Below, one piece after another: positions 41,066-48,578 of a DNA stretch of 64,000 bases. Below the pieces are notes generated by a model. It had not been told where the DNA came from. It saw only the letters and a program-made list of their open reading frames with translations, and did not search any database. Within the stretch, counting starts at the first letter, position 1. Each line of letters starts with the position of its first letter. This stretch comes from Pseudobdellovibrionaceae bacterium (GTDB lineage: Bacteria > Bdellovibrionota > Bdellovibrionia > Bdellovibrionales > Bdellovibrionaceae): assembly GCA_019637915.1 (NCBI GenBank), contig JAHBUV010000001.1, positions 1,520,565 to 1,584,564 on the forward strand. Direction: 5' to 3'. A program made the position numbers and the translations under genes.

Positions 41066-41497
41066 AACTTAGCGCAACCGCAGGCCAATTGCCAGCCGCG
41101 GTCCGACCAGTATCTCTTCTTTATGACCGATATGAACAAGGGCAACGTCGAAAAATACCGAATTACACATGGGCGCGGCTCGGATCAGAACCGTGATGCC
41201 TATGCGGAACGCTTTCTCGATGTGGTAAATTCTGGAGCCAGCTCGCTGGGATTCATTCGCACCTAAGAAGTCTACTGGGGCAATCTCAAGCGCGCGGTTC
41301 GCCTCGATGGGTTATCATCAACAAATTCCAAGGTTCGCGAGCGTGCGATTGTTCATGGGTGGGACAACACGCACGTGCGGTATGTGATTCAGGGTCTTAG
41401 CTGGGGATGCCCCGCACTTGACTGGAGTGTGAAAGATCCGGTGATCGACAAAGTACGAGATGGCAGCTTGATGGACATTGGTGTCTCCAAAATTTAG
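41066..41497 (+). pseudogene. Truncated, interrupted L,D-transpeptidase (YkuD_2 family)
   Basis: Read in one frame from 41066 the translation gives a recognisable murein L,D-transpeptidase catalytic-domain protein: YLFFMTDMNKGNVEKYRITH, GRGSDQNRDAY, SSLGFIRT, then a TAA stop at 41264-41266, and after it EVYWGNLKRAVRLDGLS, RERAIVHGWD, SWGCPALDWS and GSLMDIGVSKI. The catalytic SWGCPAL cysteine segment survives past the stop. The 5' end is cut: a TGA at 41063 and the permease promoter precede it, and no signal peptide is found. It is a relic of a wall cross-linking enzyme, not a working gene. Confidence 0.8.
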
Positions 41498-41504
41498 CCA
41501 TTAA

Positions 41505-41537
41505 AATAGAGGGGCGCTCTATGAGCGCCCCTCTATT
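41505..41537 (-). terminator. Terminator overlapping the stop codon of the 51-residue gene
   Basis: A 15-bp perfect inverted repeat (AATAGAGGGGCGCTC and its complement, loop TAT). On the minus strand the stem ends in TTTTAAT. It overlaps the last codons of the small membrane protein, a compact arrangement. Confidence 0.75.
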
Positions 41538-41674
41538 AGCCAAGTTATGAGCTGAATACCGCCGACAACTATCGCCACAATCCAAGCGCGTTTCATTCCA
41601 AGGACCAAACGATAGTCCTTCATTTGCAGCCTCAGATTGACCTCTAGTGTGATGTAGTTGAAATCTTGTTCCAT
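41519..41674 (-). CDS. Small membrane protein, 51 residues
   Basis: A short protein with an acidic-polar N-terminus (MEQDFNYITLEVNLRLQ) and one membrane helix (AWIVAIVVGGIQLITWLI). AAGGAG lies before ATG 41674 and a strong terminator overlaps its end, both supporting a real gene. No family recognised; single-pass proteins of this size can be toxins or regulators of membrane proteins. Confidence 0.6.
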   Translation of the reverse strand: MEQDFNYITLEVNLRLQMKDYRLVLGMKRAWIVAIVVGGIQLITWLIEGRS

Positions 41675-41796
41675 AACGGTCTCCTTTCGCCCAACGCCGA
41701 CAGGCTGGAGAAGGAGACGTTTATGGGACTTCAAAGACGAAAGAACCACTTATTTCAAGGAAGCTGCAAAGGCCATCGTTTGCACGGGATAAAAAA

Positions 41797-41822
41797 AGAG
41801 CCGGCATTTCCGTTCGGCTCTT
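41797..41822 (-). terminator. Terminator after the small secreted protein gene
   Basis: An 8-bp stem AAGAGCCG/CGGCTCTT with 11-base loop, followed on the minus strand by a run of seven T. It lies about 55 bases beyond the stop of the leftward gene at 41876-42319 and separates it from the 51-residue gene. Confidence 0.75.
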
Positions 41823-41875
41823 CGTAGGTTTTACATAAATCTGTGGGAAGCGTTTCTCTAGCGTTTCAAAAAAAT

Positions 41876-42319
41876 TTATTTTCTCTCTCCATTGATCGCG
41901 TAAATCCTACCACCGCGGACTTGTGCTTCTCCCTTATATCTATCGCTCTCAATTCTCGCGATGTAATTCGCATTCAGCTTCAATCCCTCAAAACCAACAA
42001 TCCCCATCGTCCCTGTGTGAGCCTTTGCGATTTGCTTTCCGCCCAAATCGTGAAGAACGATCTCAACTCCACGACAACTCGTGAATTCATTGAGCGAACA
42101 GCGAATTGCCGTCACGTCTCCAGCGATATCCTTTTCAGACATTAGTTTTTCGAGCTGGTCTTGCTCCAAGGCTTCAGGCTGATGAGGAGAATGTCGAACT
42201 TGAGCGACCTCGGGCTTCTTTGGCTTTTTCGGTTCTCCGCCGCCACCGCCATGAGCCCAAGCGAAAGAACAACACAGCGTCAACAGAACGAAGCTGGTTC
42301 GATTCACGACTGTTTTCAC
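41876..42319 (-). CDS. Secreted protein of unknown function
   Basis: 147 residues. A signal peptide (SFVLLTLCCSFAWA) is followed by a Gly-rich start (HGGGGGEP) and a beta-rich domain with two cysteines (IRCSLNEFTSCRG), then IVGFEGLKLNANYIARIESD. It might be a small immunoglobulin-like or carboxypeptidase-regulatory-like fold. Start GTG 42319. No recognised family. Confidence 0.65.
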   Translation of the reverse strand: MKTVVNRTSFVLLTLCCSFAWAHGGGGGEPKKPKKPEVAQVRHSPHQPEALEQDQLEKLMSEKDIAGDVTAIRCSLNEFTSCRGVEIVLHDLGGKQIAKAHTGTMGIVGFEGLKLNANYIARIESDRYKGEAQVRGGRIYAINGERK

Positions 42320-42760
42320 CTTTTGCCACCTCTCGTTCGATTTAATTAGGATGCTAACTAAAGCGCAGATCGCCTGTCAAATCCAAGACAATCCCTAGCT
42401 CGTTCGGACATCTTGCTTCGGGCGTTTTCAAGGGCTCCTGCGGAGGCGGCGGGAATCACCTCGCTAGTTTTTTTGGCAGTTTGGTTCGCTTTTCTAAGAG
42501 TCTCCTTTGAGGTCAGATTTTTTGCTATGGGCGGTCGCTCCGGCGGCCTCCTTTTCCCTCCCTTTGCAGGGAACCGCGCCATTCACTTCGTTCGGTGTCA
42601 CGGTCCCTGCCGCTACCACGTCTCTCGGACGTTCTCGCGTGACGGTCGGGGGAGTCCTTCTCCTCTCCCTACACACCATCTTCAGGACCTTCACGAGTTT
42701 GTGAAAGGCCCCTCGATGTTGATGGGTCAAAACGCAAAACAGCTTTCAAAGGAGAAAGTC
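42320..42760. other. Long leader region upstream of the 128-residue gene
   Basis: 441 bases without a supported gene. The sequence is C+T-rich on the + strand. I see an inverted pair GTCACG/CGTGAC (about 42597-42602 and 42638-42643) and a ribosome site AAAGGAG at the end. Frames on both strands here lack ribosome sites and have skewed composition. It may hold a long 5' leader or an RNA, but I cannot show one. Confidence 0.4.
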
Positions 42761-43147
42761 ATGAACAACCAAAACGAAACTCAAAAAGCTCAGGCGCAAC
42801 AAGCACAAGGCTTCTTCACTAACCCGCAAGTTTACCTGAACACCGAGCGCGGCGTGCTCACTCACCGCATCGGCAACGATCTTCGGATTGATATGCCGAT
42901 CAATCTCTACAAGAGCATTCTCGGTTTCCCTTTCGAGAAAAAGACTCAAACCGATTCCTCTGAAGAGAAAGCTCCGTCCCGCCCGGTCTTCGGCCTGGTG
43001 GCTCGCCCCGCGATCTACCTCAGCAAAGACGGAAACTATCTCATCCACCGTGTTCTCGACACTCGTATCTCGAAACACGTCAACTACTACAAGCGCATTT
43101 TCCAGAACGCCGAGACTTCGGCTTCCGCCGAGGCGCTTCCCGCCTAA
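42761..43147 (+). CDS. Unknown ICE protein with two related halves
   Basis: 128 residues. After a Gln/Ala-rich start (QKAQAQQAQGFFTNP) two similar segments follow: PQVYLNTERGVLTHRIGNDL with YKSILGFPF, and RPAIYLSKDGNYLIHRVLDT with YYKRIFQN. Each has the pattern aromatic-Leu, x-GxYLxHR, so the protein seems to be an internal duplication of about 45 residues. AAAGGAG is six bases before ATG. It precedes DUF6878 and DUF6915 genes. No family recognised. Confidence 0.7.
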   Translation: MNNQNETQKAQAQQAQGFFTNPQVYLNTERGVLTHRIGNDLRIDMPINLYKSILGFPFEKKTQTDSSEEKAPSRPVFGLVARPAIYLSKDGNYLIHRVLDTRISKHVNYYKRIFQNAETSASAEALPA

Positions 43148-43184
43148 TCGAGCCAGGCCCCTCTTCGGAGGGGCCGCTTAAATC

Positions 43185-43661
43185 ATGTCAGACAAATCCG
43201 TTTACGATAAATTTTTTGAAGAGTACCAGAAAAGGAAGGACAAGTGCCGTTCGCGTCTCCTACAGAACCGCGACCGCATTCTCCAGGCCCTGAAAAACCT
43301 CGAGATCACAAGCGTCGTCGTCAGCTATAGCGGATCCGGTGACGACGGACAGATCAACGATGTCGAGTTCTTCCGCGGAAAGCAGCTTGTCGAAATCGAA
43401 GCTGAGGTTTCCGTCATCATCGGCAAAAGCAAATGGGACCCAGAGAAATCCACCTGGATCAACTACGAAGAGGAGGACCTTTGCCCGTTCTCGGAAGCGA
43501 TTCGCGACTTCGTCTATGACTGGATCGAATCCGAATACACGGGCTGGGAAAACAACGATGGTGCGTCCGGTGAGTGCATGATCGAAGTCGCCACCGCAGA
43601 ATTCTCTCTTGAGCACATCACCTACTACACGGAAAGCGAAACGACGAGGCATACTCTATGA
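43185..43661 (+). CDS. DUF6878-family protein
   Basis: 158 residues. The recognisable pattern is SVVVSYSGSGDDGQINDVEF, SEAIRDFVYDWIESEYTGWE, NNDGASGECMIEV and a final TRHTL, as in DUF6878 proteins from plasmids and ICEs. Function unknown. It overlaps the DUF6915 gene as ATGA, a pairing that suggests joint function. Confidence 0.75.
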   Translation: MSDKSVYDKFFEEYQKRKDKCRSRLLQNRDRILQALKNLEITSVVVSYSGSGDDGQINDVEFFRGKQLVEIEAEVSVIIGKSKWDPEKSTWINYEEEDLCPFSEAIRDFVYDWIESEYTGWENNDGASGECMIEVATAEFSLEHITYYTESETTRHTL

Positions 43662-44023
43662 GCCACACTTATCATCACTCCGAAAGCTCCGTCAGAATCT
43701 GGGGCGGCAAGCCCGAAGATTACCTGAAGATCCATGATTGGCTCGATGCCACCAAGGAGACCTTCGCCGACTTCCGGCACAGGGCCTTGAGGCATCACAC
43801 GCAGGGTATCTTCGAAGCCGAACGCGTTTTCGGTCACGTCATCGAAAACTCCGACGGCAAGAAGGTTCCCGTGCGCTACATCTGCGAACAGCACATCAAG
43901 GAAGACTGCGGTGGGTTCATCCCCACCGTGGCCGACTGGCTCCGCAACATCAAACGCGAGTCGTGGATGTCCCGCGGATACTTGATCGAGACATCCGCTC
44001 CTCCGGAACCGCCCTTGCGTTAG
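43658..44023 (+). CDS. DUF6915-family protein
   Basis: 121 residues, soluble. The pattern HHSESSVRIWGGKPEDYLKI, HDWLDATKETFADFRHRALR and HHTQGIFEAERVFG, with GYIPT-like DCGGFIPTVADWL, identifies the family, which is common on plasmids and conjugative elements. Histidines at conserved spacing suggest a metal-dependent or structural site. Function unknown. Confidence 0.75.
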   Translation: MSHTYHHSESSVRIWGGKPEDYLKIHDWLDATKETFADFRHRALRHHTQGIFEAERVFGHVIENSDGKKVPVRYICEQHIKEDCGGFIPTVADWLRNIKRESWMSRGYLIETSAPPEPPLR

Positions 44024-44357
44024 CAAGAGCGGGATCACTTTTCCTTTGAGAGCCGGATGAGGACTTCCGGCCTTGCTATCTCAAATACAGGAAACCAACA
44101 GCGACAAGTTCGCTTCGCGATCTTGATTTCATCCTGGGTCGCACTTTTCACACCTTGCAACTCGGTTTCTCTTCGCCACCGATTCCCGCCAGCCCCCTTC
44201 GGGGATCTGTCATGAATCGTGGTCGGCCCCAAGGGGGCCTCTAACGAGAAACCGAGCAAGTCGCGCCAACCGCTCTCTATTTTTTCCCCCGCCAAGCAAG
44301 CTTGGGGCGTCCCTGGCGGGCGAAAAAATGTTTTTTGAAAACCATAGGAGGTCAGAA
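44024..44357. other. Intergenic leader with strong hairpins upstream of the DUF3560 gene
   Basis: 334 bases with no supported gene. It contains GGCCCC-AAG-GGGGCC near 44225-44239 and the large hairpin listed separately. The remainder shows no clear promoter. Confidence 0.45.
44280..44328. terminator. Bidirectional terminator-like hairpin
   Basis: Two 15-base arms (44280-44294, starting with six T; 44314-44328, ending with six A) pair with one mismatch around a 19-base loop that itself contains the palindrome CAAGCTTG. The outer A/T runs and inner G+C stem have the shape of a terminator in both directions. It lies 29 bases before the ribosome site of the next gene, so it could also act as an attenuator. 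Confidence 0.55.
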
Positions 44358-45314
44358 ATGCAGAGCAACCAAACAACCAACGAAAGAGGTCAAACCATGC
44401 AACAAGAAGCCATCGAAAACAACGCAGTTCAAACCACTGAGACACCCACGCTTGCAACTTTCGGCGTGCAAGTCGTGGAGACCATGACGACCCCCTCGCG
44501 TCCAGGGAAGAAGCCACGCCCGGTCTGGGTCGCCAGGGGCAACGTCTTCGGGCTTGAGGAGTTTTTCCGAGGCATCAAGGGCCGCAAGTTCCGCGGGGCC
44601 TGGTCTTTCTTTGAAGACCCCAGCGCCGCGATTCTCGACCAGCTCCAGAATCACGGACGCCAGTCCTATGCGGAGCAAGTCGAGAGCAAAGTCGAGCGCG
44701 ATCTGGCTAAGGCCGAACGCTACCAGACCTATGCGGCCAACGCCGAGGCCCGCGCCGAAAGCCGTTACAACACGGCGAGGGCCATCGGCTCCGCGATTCC
44801 GCTCGGCCAGCCGATTCTCGTCGGCCACCACAGCGAACGCCGCCACCGCCGGGACATCGAGCGGATCGACCAGAACATGCGCAAATCCGTCGAGGAGAGC
44901 GACAAAGCCGCATACCTCAAAGGGCGCGCCTTCGATCTGTCGCACTCGCAAGAGCGTCTCGAAAACCGGCGATTCGTCGGAAACCGGATCAGCGACATCG
45001 AAAAGGAAATCCGGCAGCTTTCTAAGTGGGCCAACGAGACAAACCCGCGCCTTGTTCAGGCACGGGAAAAGCTCGCATTCTGGCAAGGCCAACTCACCGA
45101 GATCGAGGCGAAACGAAAGGAAGAGGGCGGCAATGTGGCTTCACCCGAAACGATCAAGGTCGGCGACCTCGTTTATTACATCGGCAGTTGGATGCCGGTT
45201 GTCCGAGTAAATCGGAAAACCGTCACCGTTTCGCACGGGCTGGACATCCCGCACTTTCACTACAAGATCGCATACACGCGGATTGAAAAGTTCCAATCCA
45301 AGCCGTCGGCCTAA
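44358..45314 (+). CDS. DUF3560-family protein
   Basis: 318 residues. The N-terminal 55 residues are polar and probably flexible. The family core follows: ESKVERDLAKAERYQTYAAN, AESRYNTARAIGSAIPLGQP, ILVGHHSERRHRRDIERI and MRKSVEESDKAAYLKGRA, then a coiled coil (DIEKEIRQLSKWANETN) and a C-terminal beta domain (IKVGDLVYYIGSWMPVVRVN). DUF3560 proteins are widespread on plasmids and ICEs, with no known activity. ATG 44358 has AGGAGG upstream. Confidence 0.8.
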   Translation: MQSNQTTNERGQTMQQEAIENNAVQTTETPTLATFGVQVVETMTTPSRPGKKPRPVWVARGNVFGLEEFFRGIKGRKFRGAWSFFEDPSAAILDQLQNHGRQSYAEQVESKVERDLAKAERYQTYAANAEARAESRYNTARAIGSAIPLGQPILVGHHSERRHRRDIERIDQNMRKSVEESDKAAYLKGRAFDLSHSQERLENRRFVGNRISDIEKEIRQLSKWANETNPRLVQAREKLAFWQGQLTEIEAKRKEEGGNVASPETIKVGDLVYYIGSWMPVVRVNRKTVTVSHGLDIPHFHYKIAYTRIEKFQSKPSA

Positions 45315-45369
45315 CAACTATCAACCCCGTGGGGTGGTACGCTTCACGGGGATTTTTGAGGATCATCGA

Positions 45370-45810
45370 ATGAAAAACTTCATCCAGAATCTTCTCCGTC
45401 GCAAAGAAATCGCCGCGCCATTCTGGCGCGACTCTTCCGCCCGGATCGTGCTCCGCCCTCCCGTGCCCAAGTGCCTTGTGATCGCCCGCCAGGGCGACAC
45501 GATCACCGTCACGGAAACGCACGTCTCGCTTTTCGGATGGCTGACTTCGCCCTCTCCCGATGACGTGGAAATGCAGTTCCATATTGACGATTCCGGCGGC
45601 TGGACTCCGCGCTACCTGAAGCACGGAACAGAGCCCGCTCGCCGGTTCTACGATAACGAGGACGGCGCGGGATCGTGGAACCATAGCGGATGTCTTTTCC
45701 GAACATGGACGCTGCGGAAAGGTAGTTTCCCTCGGGGTATTTGCCGAGGGGAACTGCTGTCATTTGCGACGAAATTTCTTATAGAACTTTCGCCAGTTGA
45801 TGGCTTTTAG
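45370..45810 (+). CDS. Unknown ICE protein with uncertain 3' end
   Basis: 146 residues. The first 120 look like a real globular protein (IVLRPPVPKCLVIARQGDTI, HVSLFGWLTSPSPDDVEMQF, FYDNEDGAGSWNHSG). The last 25 residues are read through a G+C hairpin (about 45726-45753) and overlap the small gene on the other strand by 51 bases, so the original end may have been lost and the frame extended. It follows the DUF3560 gene by 55 bases. No family recognised. Confidence 0.55.
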   Translation: MKNFIQNLLRRKEIAAPFWRDSSARIVLRPPVPKCLVIARQGDTITVTETHVSLFGWLTSPSPDDVEMQFHIDDSGGWTPRYLKHGTEPARRFYDNEDGAGSWNHSGCLFRTWTLRKGSFPRGICRGELLSFATKFLIELSPVDGF

Positions 45811-45945
45811 TGCAGCAAAAAGAAATCCCGAAATGACCGCTATGAGAATTTGATTTGCAAGGGGAAGGTCGTTTTTCCACACCAAAAAGTGCATGGATAA
45901 ACCCCAGATTAGACTCCAACAAATGAACGCACTGAAAAAATACAT
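45760..45945 (-). CDS. Small two-helix membrane protein
   Basis: 61 residues: helix 1 FFSAFICWSLIWGLSMHFLV, helix 2 LANQILIAVISGFLFAAL, and a basic end (WRKFYKKFRRK). AGGAG is four to five bases before ATG 45945. The topology resembles small membrane toxins, holins or immunity proteins, but nothing more can be said. Confidence 0.55.
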   Translation of the reverse strand: MYFFSAFICWSLIWGLSMHFLVWKNDLPLANQILIAVISGFLFAALKAINWRKFYKKFRRK

Positions 45946-46055
45946 ATAGCTCCTGTTTTCGTATCGTCGCGTACCTTCTCAGGCGCGCGTCTGTTTCATT
46001 TCGCCAAAAAATTGTGCCGGACGCCCTACCTTGAATGGCAGGGCGTCCGGCTTCT

Positions 46056-46415
46056 TTATGCAACAGCCACAAGGTGGCCGTGTTCTTTCAGAAACTCGGC
46101 GTATGCCAAGGTCAAAGTGAAGTTGATATAATCCTCTTCTGAAGTAGGTCCGTGCAGCTCCACATATTTCTGGCGCAAAATCTCCTGACGATCTGAGGGA
46201 GATCGGCTGCGGTCGCGGAGCATTTGCACATCCTCTGTCGTCAACTTTCCCAGGGCCACGGTGAGCATTTCGTCCATCCTGATTTTGCGTCCCGTGTCCT
46301 TGTCGTTGATGGCATCGAGCTTTGCGGTCGCTGCTTCTTTGAAGTCCGAACAGACTCGGATCGTTTCCCAATTTGTTGCACTTTGCTTCTTCGATTTGTT
46401 CACTTTCTGACTCAT
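46056..46415 (-). CDS. Unknown protein, possibly DNA-binding
   Basis: 119 residues, hydrophilic and helical. The N-terminal part is basic (MSQKVNKSKKQ) and followed by TIRVCSDFKEAATAKLDAIN and RKIRMDEMLTVALGKLT, which resembles the beta-strand plus two helices of ribbon-helix-helix regulators. The C-terminal part may be a small oligomerisation domain. A weak AGGAG site precedes the ATG. It lies between the XRE repressor and the small membrane gene near the element's end. Confidence 0.55.
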   Translation of the reverse strand: MSQKVNKSKKQSATNWETIRVCSDFKEAATAKLDAINDKDTGRKIRMDEMLTVALGKLTTEDVQMLRDRSRSPSDRQEILRQKYVELHGPTSEEDYINFTLTLAYAEFLKEHGHLVAVA

Positions 46416-46442
46416 GGTTTGTACTCCTTTTGATTTGAAAAA

Positions 46443-46841
46443 TTATGCAGTCATGACAACGGCTTGATCCTCTTCGGAGGCACGAGCCGCGACGGTTTGA
46501 GTTTGAGGCTGACGCAAAAGCTGGGAGAGGATCGAGCGCACAGCGGCCAGTTGATCGTCGTCAAGGCGGTCGATCAGCGTGTGACAATCGTCCTTGTAGC
46601 TGATGACGCTTTTGTGGCCCAAAATCTTCTCGAATTGGTCCATCGTGTAGCCGTAGGCTTTGACGAGTTCTTCGATCCGCAGGCTCGAAAACTCGCGCTT
46701 GCCGTTTTCATATTGGCTGATCGTCGTGTGCGTGACGCCGATGATCCCGGCGGCTTGACGGGTGGTGAGGTTTGCTTTTTCGCGCAAACGCTTCATCACG
46801 TTTGCGACACTTTCTTGTCGTTTTTGGCTGGTAAGGGCCAT
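46443..46841 (-). CDS. XRE-family repressor near the ICE end
   Basis: 132 residues. A Cro/CI HTH occupies residues about 10-65: VANVMKRLREKANLTTRQAA, GIIGVTHTTISQYENGKREF, followed by a dimerisation tail (DRLDDDQLAAVRSILSQLL). The ATG at 46841 has AAGGAG; an upstream start at 46877 is less likely. A 7-bp palindrome lies 77 bases upstream and may be its operator. Repressors next to an attachment site often control excision genes, but none is seen here. Confidence 0.8.
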   Translation of the reverse strand: MALTSQKRQESVANVMKRLREKANLTTRQAAGIIGVTHTTISQYENGKREFSSLRIEELVKAYGYTMDQFEKILGHKSVISYKDDCHTLIDRLDDDQLAAVRSILSQLLRQPQTQTVAARASEEDQAVVMTA

Positions 46842-47166
46842 GTGTTTCGTCTCCTTCGGTTGGGACGTTCCAGACATCCAACTTGGAAACTACGAAACAC
46901 TTTGCTTTCGCGGAGTTACCTGGAGGTTTCCAGGTTTCCAAAACTTCGATCCGCGCCATTTTCCGTAGCACAAACGTAGCAAGGAAATAGCAAACTTCAG
47001 AAAATTTCGCGCATTCTCGCGTGACGATGGAGAAAATCGAGCGGGATCGCCCCTTGCACTTTTCTCGTTGTTATTACTGCATTTTTCTTTTGATTTCGCG
47101 GACTTGAAAGAGTGGATTTTTCGTCAGGTCTCGGATCGCAAATTCCCCGATTTCGTGCGGGGAAAA
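46842..47166. other. Segment between XRE repressor and tRNA-Ser
   Basis: 325 bases with no supported gene, holding the repressor's promoter and the presumed right end of the element. The last part is A+T-rich (TTTCTCGTTGTTATTACTGC about 47060-47080) and leads into the tRNA's encoded CCA. No integrase, excisionase or second tRNA fragment is visible. Confidence 0.5.
46918..46935. promoter_or_regulatory. Palindrome ACCTGGA-GGTT-TCCAGGT, candidate XRE operator
   Basis: A perfect 7-bp inverted repeat with four-base spacer, 77 bases upstream of the XRE repressor start. A related outer pair TTGGAAAC (46883-46890) and GTTTCCAA (46934-46941) flanks it. Autorepression is the simplest role. Confidence 0.45.
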
Positions 47167-47256
47167 TGGCGGAGAGAGTGAGATTCGAACTCACGTTACC
47201 GGTTAGGGTAAACACGCTTTCCAAGCGTGCGCCTTCAGCCACTCGGCCACCTCTCC
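47167..47256 (-). tRNA. tRNA-Ser(GGA)
   Basis: A complete class II tRNA on the minus strand: acceptor stem GGAGAGG paired with the 3' end, D arm GTGGCCGAGTGGCTGAAGG, anticodon loop TTGGAAA with anticodon GGA between CACGC and GCGTG stems, a long variable arm, TPsiC arm with GTTCGAATC, and encoded CCA (47167-47169). tRNA-Ser genes are frequent integration sites for ICEs, and this one marks the change from element to chromosome. Confidence 0.95.
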
Positions 47257-47639
47257 GCAACGCCAGAGACAAAATGAACTCGAGTAGATAGCACTGTCTT
47301 GCCAGCCATGTCTAGGCAAAAAAGCGGGGTTTTAACGACGGTGGGAAAGATAATGATCGAATCATTCCAAGGCTTTAACGATTTCCGGATGGCTCTTCAG
47401 GGGCTTTGCCACTCTCCCCTTTTTGGCGTTCTGATCAAGGGATGGAGCTCACCTCGGTCGCCCCTCCCCCGAGAATCCAAGCTTCCCTTCAACGCTGATC
47501 CAAATGATCGCGAATGATGCCAATCCTGGCCAAAAGGCCCGGAACGGCCCTCCCATCGCATGCGTGACGAAGTTTCGTTGATGAAAAAGCCATATCGCCG
47601 CAAGTGCTTTTCCACCCCCGCCGGCTTAATCTTGAGATC
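47257..47639. other. Segment upstream of the nitrilase-like gene
   Basis: 383 bases, presumably holding the tRNA promoter on the minus strand and the promoter of the next rightward gene. A frame at 47299-47517 has no clear ribosome site and no recognisable product. I see no other feature. Confidence 0.4.
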
Positions 47640-48488
47640 ATGAATGCTCTGCGCGTCGCCGCCACGCAGTTCGATCTCAAAGCCCTCCATCGACCCGAGG
47701 ATTTTTGGGATCGTTGTGAAGTCCTGGCGGCGCAGGCCGCGCGCGACAACGCCAAGATGATCGTCTTTCCCGAGTACTTCACCCTGTCCTGGCTGATCGC
47801 CCATGAGGGTCCCGTCTTCGAAAAAGCCCTCGAGGGTTTCGCCGCCCATGAGGACGAGTTCCATCGCGAACTCAAAGCCCTGTCGAACGGTTTGCACATG
47901 GGCATCACCGCCGGCACGGCGCCGGTGCGGGTGGGCGACCACATCGTGAACCGCTGCCACGTGTTCCTGCCGGACGGACGCCTGTTCACGCAAGACAAGC
48001 AGCGCATGACGGCGGTGGAACTCAACGAGTGGTCCATCGCGCCCGGCGACGGGCAAACGGCGATCTTTGATTTCGAAGGCGCGCGCTGGGGCCTGGCGAT
48101 CGGCGAAGACGTGGAGTTCCCCTCGCTGACCGCCCCCCTGCTGGACCACGACGTGGATTTCATCCTCGTTCCGAGCCGCGCCGAAGACCTGCATTCCTAC
48201 TGGCGGGTCCGTCACTGCTCGCAAGCCCGCGCCGTGGAAGGCCAGTGCGGCGTCGTCATGAGCAGCATCGTCGGCGGCGACAAACGTCATCCGGAAATCC
48301 TGAAACACCACGGCCGCGCCGGATTTTTCACCCCCTGCGATCAGAACATGCCCCAGGAAGGCGTGCTCGGGCTCGGGGAGCTCAACAAAGAAAACATCCA
48401 CGTCGCCCAGTACGACCTGCTGGCCATTCATCAGATCCGCGCCGTCGGCGCCACCGCCGCCCGGCAGGAAAATCTGATGGATCTTTGA
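47640..48488 (+). CDS. Nitrilase-superfamily protein lacking the catalytic Cys
   Basis: 282 residues with the alpha-beta-beta-alpha nitrilase fold. The glutamate (IVFPEYFTL, about residue 44) and lysine (FTQDKQRMTAVE) of the Glu-Lys-Cys triad are present. The strand that carries the cysteine, normally xxICYDxxFP, reads GLAIGEDVEFP here, so the Cys is Gly. The change is a GGC codon. It should therefore not hydrolyse amides in the usual way. The remaining family segments (CGVVMSSIVGGD, a late GVLGLGELN) are intact. ATG 47640 lacks an obvious ribosome site; an earlier in-frame start at 47604 is possible. Confidence 0.8.
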   Translation: MNALRVAATQFDLKALHRPEDFWDRCEVLAAQAARDNAKMIVFPEYFTLSWLIAHEGPVFEKALEGFAAHEDEFHRELKALSNGLHMGITAGTAPVRVGDHIVNRCHVFLPDGRLFTQDKQRMTAVELNEWSIAPGDGQTAIFDFEGARWGLAIGEDVEFPSLTAPLLDHDVDFILVPSRAEDLHSYWRVRHCSQARAVEGQCGVVMSSIVGGDKRHPEILKHHGRAGFFTPCDQNMPQEGVLGLGELNKENIHVAQYDLLAIHQIRAVGATAARQENLMDL

Positions 48489-48578
48489 CCTAAGTCCTAG
48501 GACCTCTCTCCAGAATTCCGCGCGAAACCGCGCCAGGCGCCCTTTTCGGCATTAAAATGAAGTTTTCGGAGGAACTTC

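Larger units (their letters stand above)
1..47166. mobile_element. Integrative and conjugative element, right part, ending at tRNA-Ser
   Basis: This stretch holds a relaxase, a relaxosome accessory protein, a near-complete F-type conjugation operon, its regulators, heavy-metal cargo and small plasmid-type genes of unknown function (DUF6878, DUF6915, DUF3560), and it stops next to the 3' end of a tRNA-Ser gene. Its base composition is visibly lower in G+C than the chromosome to the right of the tRNA. The left end is outside the window, so no direct repeat can be compared. No integrase gene is visible next to the tRNA or elsewhere here; it would have to lie at the other end. The exact right boundary between about 46.9 and 47.17 kb is inferred, not seen. 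A plasmid cointegrate or a relic element are alternatives. Confidence 0.75.

Noticed and set aside
42358-42730. Basic open frames on both strands upstream of the 128-residue gene
   Set aside because: Arg/Ser/Pro-rich chance translations without ribosome sites.
47299-47517. Small rightward gene after the tRNA
   Set aside because: No clear ribosome site, low-complexity end, no similarity to known proteins; better regarded as leader sequence.
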